Source: Neisseria cinerea
GTDB taxonomy: Bacteria; Pseudomonadota; Gammaproteobacteria; Burkholderiales; Neisseriaceae
Assembly (NCBI RefSeq): GCF_900475315.1
Contig: NZ_LS483369.1
Span: 682,001 to 746,000 of the forward strand
DNA length: 64,000 nt
Direction of reading: 5' to 3'
Made by a program: the position numbers and the translations under genes. How positions within the stretch are numbered: position 1 is the stretch's first letter; each line of letters begins with the position of its first letter. Shown piece by piece: positions 57,871-64,000 of this stretch. A model generated the notes under the pieces. That model was given only the letters and a program-made list of their open reading frames with translations. It had not been told where the DNA came from and did not search any database.

Positions 57871-58830
57871 TTATTGCTCAGAAAATTTGCCGTAAGCCAT
57901 GATGCGATCGAAACGGCGGGAAAGCAAATCGGAAATCGGCATACTTTGAGCATCATGCAACTGTTTTTCCAAAACAGTTTTGACATTTCCCATAGTCTGC
58001 CCGAAATCCCTATGCGCACCACCCAAAGGCTCTTTAACGATGGTATCGATAAGCCCCAATTTTTGCAGGCGGTCAGCGGTAATGCCCAAGGCCTGTGCCG
58101 CATCCGCCGCTTTTTCGGCAGTTTTCCATAAGATGGAAGCGCATCCCTCAGGGGAAATAACGGAATAAGTCGAATACTGCAGCATATTGACATAGTCGCC
58201 CACGGCAACCGCTAGCGCACCACCCGAGCCCCCTTCTCCGATGACCGTACACAAAACCGGAACGCGCAAGCGCGTCAGTTCGTACAAATTTTTACCGATA
58301 GCCTCGGACTGGCCGCGCTCTTCTGCGCCGATACCCGGATAAGCACCCGGCGTATCGATAAAGGTGATAACCGGTAAGCCGAATTTCTCCGCCGTTTTCA
58401 TCAGGCGCAAAGCCTTCCGATAACCCTCCGGACGGGGCATACCGAAATTACGGCGGATTTTTTCTTTAGTATCGCGCCCCTTCTGATGGCCTACCACTAC
58501 AACGCTCTGTCCGTTAAACCGTGCCAATCCGCCTACAATCGCATGGTCGTCGGCAAAATGACGATCTCCGTGCAGTTCTTCAAAATCGGTAAACAGTGCC
58601 TCAATGTAATCCAAAGTATAAGGACGCTGCGGATGCCGGGAAACCTGTGAAATTTGGGCAGGCGTAAGTTTGCTGAAAATAGACTTGGTTAAATCATCGC
58701 TTTTTTTCTGCAAACGGTGTATTTCATCCGAAATATCGACAGCGGATTCATCCTGAACAAAACGCAGTTCGTCGATTTTTCCGGTCAGTTCGGCTATAGG
58801 TTGTTCAAAATCCAAAAAAACAGGTTTCAT
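57871..58830 (-). CDS. accA: Acetyl-CoA carboxylase carboxyltransferase subunit alpha
   Basis: 319 residues. Half of the carboxyltransferase that makes malonyl-CoA for fatty acid synthesis. N-terminal coiled region, then [77 protein letters not shown] and [15 protein letters not shown]. Full length. The gene stands alone; accD is elsewhere. Confidence 0.97.
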   Translation of the reverse strand: MKPVFLDFEQPIAELTGKIDELRFVQDESAVDISDEIHRLQKKSDDLTKSIFSKLTPAQISQVSRHPQRPYTLDYIEALFTDFEELHGDRHFADDHAIVGGLARFNGQSVVVVGHQKGRDTKEKIRRNFGMPRPEGYRKALRLMKTAEKFGLPVITFIDTPGAYPGIGAEERGQSEAIGKNLYELTRLRVPVLCTVIGEGGSGGALAVAVGDYVNMLQYSTYSVISPEGCASILWKTAEKAADAAQALGITADRLQKLGLIDTIVKEPLGGAHRDFGQTMGNVKTVLEKQLHDAQSMPISDLLSRRFDRIMAYGKFSEQ

Positions 58831-58960
58831 AAAATGAAGCTCTCATCAACAGATTCTGCCGTTATCATACGCTATTTGCGCATATTACGCAGTTAATTTA
58901 TTGCCGCAGACCGTTTCCCGCCCACTATTTTCATATTCGGGAGTATGGGAAACAAAGGAT

Positions 58961-58976
58961 TAGTGTATATACACTA
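58961..58976. promoter_or_regulatory. Perfect 16-bp palindrome between accA and hslR
   Basis: TAGTGTATATACACTA is its own reverse complement and sits between divergent genes, about 60 bases upstream of hslR. Likely an operator. The regulator is unknown. Confidence 0.4.
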
Positions 58977-59037
58977 GTTATAAAGCTGCGTATCTTATGC
59001 TAAACTCAAAACAAATTCAATTGCTTCAAAAATCATA

Positions 59038-59439
59038 ATGAAAGACAACAATGATTCTTCCGCCATACGGCTGGACAAATGGCTTTGGGCCGCACGCTTT
59101 TTCAAAACCCGGTCGTTGGCACAAAAACACATCGAACTGGGCAGGGTTCAGGTAAACGGTTCAAAGGTTAAAAACAGCAAATCCGTCGGCATCGGCGATA
59201 TTATCGAGCTGACGCTTAATTCCCTACCCTATAAGATCGAAGTTAAAGGTTTGAACAATCAACGCCGTCCAGCACCGGAGGCGCGTTGCCTTTATGAAGA
59301 AGACCAGGCAACGGTAGACTTGAGGGAAAAACGCAGGCAGCTCGACGAATTCAGCCGTATCAACCACGTGTATCCCGACGGCAGGCCGACTAAGCGCAAC
59401 CGCCGCCAACTGGATAAAATGAAAAAAGGAAGCTGGTAG
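59038..59439 (+). CDS. hslR: S4-domain RNA-binding heat shock protein Hsp15
   Basis: 133 residues. S4 domain IRLDKWLWAARFFKTRSLAQKHIELGRVQVNG (about 8-39), then KVKNSKSVGIGDIIEL; a basic C-terminus (RRQLDKMKKGSW). Hsp15 helps rescue stalled 50S subunits carrying nascent chains. Confidence 0.9.
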   Translation: MKDNNDSSAIRLDKWLWAARFFKTRSLAQKHIELGRVQVNGSKVKNSKSVGIGDIIELTLNSLPYKIEVKGLNNQRRPAPEARCLYEEDQATVDLREKRRQLDEFSRINHVYPDGRPTKRNRRQLDKMKKGSW

Positions 59440-59492
59440 TCCGATTCCGTTTCCGGTGGCTGTCCGGATTTCAGACGGCAACAGTAAATAGT

Positions 59493-59690
59493 CTAACTTG
59501 CTTCGTTTATCCATGCCTGCTGTACGGCTTCAAGAATGCGTTCTCCGCAACGTGCCGGATCATCGTCGAATTCGGGAAGCGCCATAATCAAATCCCTCAA
59601 TTGGGTAAAGCGCAGGCTTTTGGGGTCGATATCTTCACCGTGAAGGTCGTAAAGGTCTTCAGCGATACGTTGTGTGTCTGTCCATTTCAT
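59493..59690 (-). CDS. iscX: Iron-sulfur assembly adaptor IscX
   Basis: 65 residues, acidic. MKWTDTQRIAEDLYDLHGEDIDPKSLRFTQLRDLI and LPEFDDDPARCGERILEAVQ are the family signature. Binds IscS and iron and regulates cluster assembly. fdx lies farther upstream on the same strand, separated by a gene of opposite direction. Confidence 0.93.
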   Translation of the reverse strand: MKWTDTQRIAEDLYDLHGEDIDPKSLRFTQLRDLIMALPEFDDDPARCGERILEAVQQAWINEAS

Positions 59691-59765
59691 ATTAATTCTC
59701 CTGTATTTCCCGGCCTTTCAACCGTATAGAATATGTTCCAATGCATACCTGCCAAGGATAGCCGA

Positions 59766-60359
59766 ATGAATAATGCCTTAACCGCCAAACTGTCCAAACT
59801 GGTTTATACCGCTCCGGACAATCCCGATTTCCTTTCCAAAATAGGGGAATTTGACCGTCTGGTCCTATTGGTCCGCAGACTGTATCAGATACTCGACGAA
59901 CAAAATACCCTTTCCCGGCTGACGCTTTGCATCCGCTGTCAAAACCAAAGGGGGCTTATTGTCCTAGACGGTGCACGGGCTGATCCCGATGCCGCAACAA
60001 TACGTATGAAGCGCTGGCATATTTATACCCAAATTGCCGAACGTATGGCAAACCGTTATGACCGGATTTCCGTAACAATTGAAAATGAGACTGCCAATCC
60101 CACCCAACTTGAACAATACTATCTGGATATTGCCGATAAAACTGTCGCTCTTTTTGGATTAAAGGAAGCAAAACTGCAGCAGCCAAAATATCCGGAAGAT
60201 AAAACACAGCCACAATCAATATTGAAAAAGCTATCCGAAAAGCCTGGTCAAAAACTGAGTATGATTAATACGAAAGCCAAAATAGAGCAATATGCGGCAA
60301 ATCAGACACAAATACCTCTGAAAATTGCCCGACAACGGTTTATCTACCGCCCAAACTAA
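59766..60359 (+). CDS. Conserved hypothetical protein
   Basis: 197 residues from ATG 59766, which has AAGGATAG upstream. Helical N-terminus (LTAKLSKLVYTAPDNPDFLSKIGEFDRLVLLVRRLYQIL), a central LCIRCQNQRGLIVLDGARADPDA and a basic C-terminal tail. No signal peptide, membrane segment or recognised domain. It lies between iscX and fdx in the opposite orientation, so a link to iron-sulfur assembly is not implied. Confidence 0.6.
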   Translation: MNNALTAKLSKLVYTAPDNPDFLSKIGEFDRLVLLVRRLYQILDEQNTLSRLTLCIRCQNQRGLIVLDGARADPDAATIRMKRWHIYTQIAERMANRYDRISVTIENETANPTQLEQYYLDIADKTVALFGLKEAKLQQPKYPEDKTQPQSILKKLSEKPGQKLSMINTKAKIEQYAANQTQIPLKIARQRFIYRPN

Positions 60360-60419
60360 ACTCCGGTTTACCCGTATCAAATACGGGATTACCCTTCTGC
60401 TCCGTCTTATGCATATCCG

Positions 60420-60453
60420 ATGCCGTCTGAACCGCATGATGTTTCAGACGGCA
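60420..60453. terminator. Paired uptake-sequence terminator before fdx
   Basis: ATGCCGTCTGAA and TTCAGACGGCAT enclose ten bases, between convergent genes. Confidence 0.8.
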
Positions 60454-60458
60454 TTGCG

Positions 60459-60800
60459 TCAATGGTCCTCTCGGGCATGATTGATAGTATATTTGGGAAT
60501 TTCCACGACCAAATCTTCATCTGAGACGACTGCCTGACAGCTTAAGCGTGAATCGGCTTCCAAACCCCATGCTTGGTCGAGCAGGTCTTCTTCCAATTCG
60601 GTCGGTTCTTCCAAACTGTCGAAACCTTTGCGGATGATGACATGGCAGGTGGTGCAGGCGCAGGATTTTTCGCAGGCGTGATCGACTTCGATGTCGTGGT
60701 CAAGCAGTACGTCAAGGACGGTTTGGCCTTCCGGTGCATCTTCGATAACTGCGCCTTCGGGGCATAATGTCGCGTGTGGGAGTACGGTAATTTTTGGCAT
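60459..60800 (-). CDS. fdx: Isc-type 2Fe-2S ferredoxin
   Basis: 113 residues. Electron donor in iron-sulfur cluster assembly. Cluster ligands C43, C49 and C52 lie in HACEKSCACTTCHV (an extra C47 is present) and C88 in LSCQAV. Neighbouring hscA and iscX are other members of the Isc system. Confidence 0.95.
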   Translation of the reverse strand: MPKITVLPHATLCPEGAVIEDAPEGQTVLDVLLDHDIEVDHACEKSCACTTCHVIIRKGFDSLEEPTELEEDLLDQAWGLEADSRLSCQAVVSDEDLVVEIPKYTINHAREDH

Positions 60801-60892
60801 TTTTATTGTCTCGTTTGTTTAAGAGTGGTTGTGGTTAACATGGTTTCAGACGACCTTGGTTATTCAATATTCAGACCATCTGAAAAATAGGT

Positions 60893-61255
60893 TCATAACA
60901 TGATGCCTTTACTTCTTAAATTTTCCAGACATTCATCTAGATAAGCATCATCATGTTCGGCATAAATCGGCGAAATAGATGCTTCAATCGCGTGCGAATA
61001 GTATGGGGCAACGGCTTTGCCGCGATATAGCGGATCTTTCCATAAAACATCCGGTTTGTAACCGCGCTTTTCCATCTCTTCCATAATCAACGCGTGATAC
61101 AGATAGAGTTTGTAGGGTGAATGGGTAAAAACGTAATTAACCGTCGCATGCGGCCTGCCCCAGCCCGCACCGCGTAAAGCGGCACATTCGCGATGCTGCC
61201 CTAAAAGTTGGGCGCGGGGGAGAATGGGGATAAGGGTTTGGTGCCAGAGTCGCAT
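60893..61255 (-). CDS. Putative pyrimidine-dimer DNA glycosylase/endonuclease V-like protein
   Basis: 120 residues. MRLWHQTLIPILPRAQLLGQHRE, then RGAGWGRPHATVNYVFTHSPYKLYLYHALIMEEM is a conserved small family that belongs, as I recall, to the T4 endonuclease V-like (Pyr_excise) group. Conserved histidine and arginine residues near the start agree with that fold. DNA activity is inferred only. It is inserted between hscA and fdx. Confidence 0.65.
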   Translation of the reverse strand: MRLWHQTLIPILPRAQLLGQHRECAALRGAGWGRPHATVNYVFTHSPYKLYLYHALIMEEMEKRGYKPDVLWKDPLYRGKAVAPYYSHAIEASISPIYAEHDDAYLDECLENLRSKGIML

Positions 61256-61333
61256 AAAAGAAATCGTTTCGGTTTTTGGATATTAGATAGACGACCTTTG
61301 TATCTTTCAAGGCCGTCTGAAACTGTTTAGGCA

Positions 61334-63196
61334 TCAAATATTATCAACGCTTTGTCCAGTCAGCGCACGTTGGATGTTGCGGTTCATACGCTTGGCGGCA
61401 AAGTTGTCGGTGCTGCGGCTGAGTTTGGCGACGGCGGAGCGGATGTCTTCGGCGTTGCCGTCTTTCAGACTGCCTTGCAAAGTGGCGATGTCTTGTTGAA
61501 TTTGTTGCAATTCTTCGGCTTCCAACAAGTCGCTATCTAATTCAAGGGCGGCGTTAACGGCGTCGGTCAGGCTTTCGGCTTCGACTACGGCTTCGGCGCG
61601 TGCGCGTGCGGCCATGTCTTCAGCGGCGTTGCTCATGCTGTCTTTGAGCATTTGGGTGATGGTGTCGTCGTCCAAGCCGTAGGAAGGTTTGACTTCGATT
61701 TGCGCCTGTACGCCGGTGCTTTGTTCTTGTGCGGAAACGGACAGCAAACCATCGGCATCAACTTGGAAGGTTACGCGGATACGCGCTGCGCCTGCAGCCA
61801 TGGGCGGAATGCCGCGCAGGGTGAATTTGGCAAGGCTGCGGCAGTCGGAAACGAGTTCGCGCTCGCCTTGTACGACGTGTATCGTCATGGCGGTTTGACC
61901 GTCTTTGAAGGTGGTAAAGTCCTGCGCACGCGCGGTGGGGATGGTGGAATTGCGCGGGATGATTTTTTCGGCGAGTCCGCCGTAGGTTTCCAAGCCGAGC
62001 GACAAGGGGGTAACGTCCAGCAGCAGCCATTCGCCGTCGGTTTTATTGCCGGCAAGGACGTTCGCCTGTATGGCGGCGCCGAGTGCGACCACTTCGTCGG
62101 GGTTGAGGTTGTTCAGCGGGGTTTGACCAAAGAAAGTGGCGACTGCTTGTTGGACGTGCAGCATACGGGTGGAGCCACCAACCATAATCACGCCCTTGAC
62201 ATCTGCCTTGGTTACGCCGGCATCCTTCAAAGCCTGTTTGACGGGCTCGATGGTTTTTTGTACCAGATTTTGGGTCAGGTTGTGAAACTCTTGGCGGGTA
62301 ATGACGGTATGGATTTTGCGGCCGTCTGAAAGCGTGGCTTCGACGACGGCTTCGGTTTGGCCAGTCAGTTGTTCTTTGGCGGTGCGGACAAGGGAAAGCA
62401 GAAGCTGGCTGTCTTGTTCGTTGAGTTTGGAAAGGTCGTTTTGTTCAAGCAGGTGGCAGAACAGGCGGTGGTCGAAATCATCGCCGCCCAATGCGCTGTT
62501 GCCGCCGGTGGCTTTGACTTCAAACAGGCCTTTAGTCAGTTGCAATACGGATACGTCGAATGTGCCGCCGCCCAAGTCGTAAACGACAAACGTGCCTTCT
62601 GAGGCGTTGTCCAGTCCGTAGGCGATTGCGGCGGCAGTCGGTTCGTTAAGGAGGCGCAAGACATTTAAGCCTGCCAGGCGTGCTGCATCTTTGGTGGCTT
62701 GGCGTTGGGCATCATCGAAATAGGCGGGCACGGTAATGACGGCACCGACCAAATCTCCACCCAATGTTTCTTCGGCACGCGATTTGAGGGCTTTGAGGAT
62801 TTCTGCCGACACTTCGATAGGCGTTTTGGCACCTTGACGCGTGTGCAATTCGATAACGCGTTGATTTTCACCGAAACGGTAAGGCAGATAATGAGCATCA
62901 CGATGCAGATCGGCAAATGTCCTCCCGATAAGCCGTTTGGCAGAGCTAATGGTGTTCAGCGGATCGGTTTTTTGTGCGGCAAGCGCAGCACGCCCTACTT
63001 CCGTTTCCCCATTTTCCGAATAACGGACAACGGAAGGCAGCGTAATGCGGCCGTTTTTATCAGGCAGGCAGACCGAACTTCCGCTGAGTACGGCGGCAAC
63101 CAGGCTGTTGGTCGTACCCAAGTCTATTCCTACTGCAAGGCGGCGCTGATGGGGAGCCGGGGACATGCCGGGTTCGGAAATCTGCAAAAGAGCCAT
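61334..63196 (-). CDS. hscA: Iron-sulfur cluster assembly chaperone HscA
   Basis: 620 residues. Hsp70-type chaperone dedicated to Isc[20 protein letters not shown] (about 21-39), [16 protein letters not shown] and [17 protein letters not shown] are the ATPase motifs; the substrate-binding domain begins after [17 protein letters not shown] and ends with a helical lid. Shorter lid and lack of the DnaK EEVD-like end fit HscA. One AG-type uptake sequence lies just downstream (61310-61321). Confidence 0.94.
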   Translation of the reverse strand: MALLQISEPGMSPAPHQRRLAVGIDLGTTNSLVAAVLSGSSVCLPDKNGRITLPSVVRYSENGETEVGRAALAAQKTDPLNTISSAKRLIGRTFADLHRDAHYLPYRFGENQRVIELHTRQGAKTPIEVSAEILKALKSRAEETLGGDLVGAVITVPAYFDDAQRQATKDAARLAGLNVLRLLNEPTAAAIAYGLDNASEGTFVVYDLGGGTFDVSVLQLTKGLFEVKATGGNSALGGDDFDHRLFCHLLEQNDLSKLNEQDSQLLLSLVRTAKEQLTGQTEAVVEATLSDGRKIHTVITRQEFHNLTQNLVQKTIEPVKQALKDAGVTKADVKGVIMVGGSTRMLHVQQAVATFFGQTPLNNLNPDEVVALGAAIQANVLAGNKTDGEWLLLDVTPLSLGLETYGGLAEKIIPRNSTIPTARAQDFTTFKDGQTAMTIHVVQGERELVSDCRSLAKFTLRGIPPMAAGAARIRVTFQVDADGLLSVSAQEQSTGVQAQIEVKPSYGLDDDTITQMLKDSMSNAAEDMAARARAEAVVEAESLTDAVNAALELDSDLLEAEELQQIQQDIATLQGSLKDGNAEDIRSAVAKLSRSTDNFAAKRMNRNIQRALTGQSVDNI

Positions 63197-63367
63197 GATA
63201 TGTGTGCCTTTAAATATGATATTTATTGGGATGGGCAGCCATTTTAACAGATTTCGGACAGATAGTTGAGTGGTTTGCTAGGGAATGAAGCATCCGGTTT
63301 TAAAATTGCCCTTCCCTGCAAAATACCGATAAAATCCGCCTTTTACTTTCGCCTTAAGGAACACGCC

Positions 63368-64000
63368 GTGCAAGGACTCGACTATTGCCGTCAGAAAGCA
63401 GAAGAAAGCCACTCCAGTTTTTTGTCGGGCTTCCGTTTCCTGCCGCAGGAAAAACGGGATGCGATAACGGTTTTGTATGCCTTTTGCCGCGAATTGGATG
63501 ACGTGGCCGACGATTGCTCCGATCCGAATGTGGCGCAGGCAACGCTGAACTGGTGGCGCGGCGATTTAGACAGGGTTTTCTGCAGCATAATGCCAGAACA
63601 TCCGGTCAATCAGGCCTTGAGGCAAATAAAGGAAACGTTCGACCTGCCGAAATATGAATTAGAAGCATTAATCGACGGAATGCAGATGGATTTGGTTCAA
63701 GCCCGTTACGGCAGTTTTAAAGAATTGAAACTGTATTGCCACCGCGTCGCAGGCGTAGTCGGCTGTCTGATTGCCCGAATTTTAGGGTTTTCAGACAATC
63801 AAACACTGGAATACGCCGACAAGATGGGGCTTGCCTTACAATTGACAAACATTATCCGAGATGTCGGCGAAGACGCTCGTAATGGGCGGATTTACCTGCC
63901 AATGGAGGAAATGCAGCGGTTTGATGTCCCTGCAAGTGTGATTTTGCAGTGCCGGCCAACAGAAAATTTCACCGAATTGATGGCATTCCAAATAAAACGT
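63368..64000 (+). CDS. Squalene/phytoene synthase-family protein (HpnC/HpnD-like), cut by window edge
   Basis: 211 residues visible from GTG 63368 (TAAGGAACAC upstream). Head-to-head condensation enzyme family: FRFLPQEKRDAITVLYAFCRELDDVADD (first aspartate-rich motif), YCHRVAGVVGCL, and ALQLTNIIRDVGEDARNGR (second aspartate motif) are intact. Presqualene diphosphate synthesis for hopanoids or squalene is the likely job by family; this cannot be decided here. Confidence 0.85.
   Translation, partial: MQGLDYCRQKAEESHSSFLSGFRFLPQEKRDAITVLYAFCRELDDVADDCSDPNVAQATLNWWRGDLDRVFCSIMPEHPVNQALRQIKETFDLPKYELEALIDGMQMDLVQARYGSFKELKLYCHRVAGVVGCLIARILGFSDNQTLEYADKMGLALQLTNIIRDVGEDARNGRIYLPMEEMQRFDVPASVILQCRPTENFTELMAFQIKR

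Overview
The window is bacterial chromosome from a Neisseria species. The 10-base DNA uptake core GCCGTCTGAA occurs dozens of times, mostly as ATGCCGTCTGAA, the dialect of the meningococcus/gonococcus/lactamica group, and it is often paired head to head as a transcription terminator. Gene content and order also look neisserial (bfrA-bfrB, then an FNR-driven small RNA, then glnD and guaB). I cannot fix the species. I saw no Correia elements, no dRS3 repeats and no complete insertion sequence, which fits a commensal better than a typical meningococcus, but this is only an inference.

Layout. 1-20 kb: end of a nitrate/nitrite sensor kinase (narQ), mobA, riboflavin synthase, rpe, ruvB, cca, the ABC-F protein YbiT, a PpiD-like chaperone, recR, the lipoprotein export pair lolC-lolD, recD, and lon behind a heat-shock-type promoter. 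20-25 kb: HU, homoserine dehydrogenase and a second ABC-F protein (YheS). 25-31 kb is the accessory stretch. It holds two related small secreted proteins, a phage-like regulator whose stop codon lies inside a perfect chromosomal dif site (26768-26795, marking the replication terminus), a metallo-beta-lactamase-fold protein divergent from a GlxA-type AraC regulator, ung, and an nfeD gene split by a small sugar-transporter (SemiSWEET) gene that ends in a Haemophilus-type uptake sequence. 31-44 kb: a stomatin homologue, a PerM-like permease, ybeD-lipB-lipA, the bacterioferritin pair, a FNR-box-driven small RNA (AniS/FnrS), glnD, guaB and rnr. 44-54 kb: two identical tRNA-Leu genes and a tRNA-Ser, typA, nnrD, a cytochrome b, ilvD, a CapA-like protein, bioB and mpl. 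54-64 kb: a short AT-rich accessory patch with a third small secreted protein and a probably frameshifted unknown gene, then an RNA methyltransferase, tilS, accA, hslR, iscX, fdx, a small putative DNA glycosylase, hscA, and the start of a squalene/phytoene-synthase family gene.

Functionally this is mostly core housekeeping: cofactor synthesis (molybdenum cofactor, riboflavin, lipoate, biotin), recombination and repair (ruvB, recR, recD, ung), translation and RNA processing (cca, tilS, rnr, typA), and iron handling (bfrA/B, fdx/hscA/iscX). The most notable signals are the dif site with its phage-like neighbour, uptake sequences of other genera (Haemophilus and a Kingella-like dialect) that point to intergeneric DNA import, and the FNR-dependent small RNA locus.
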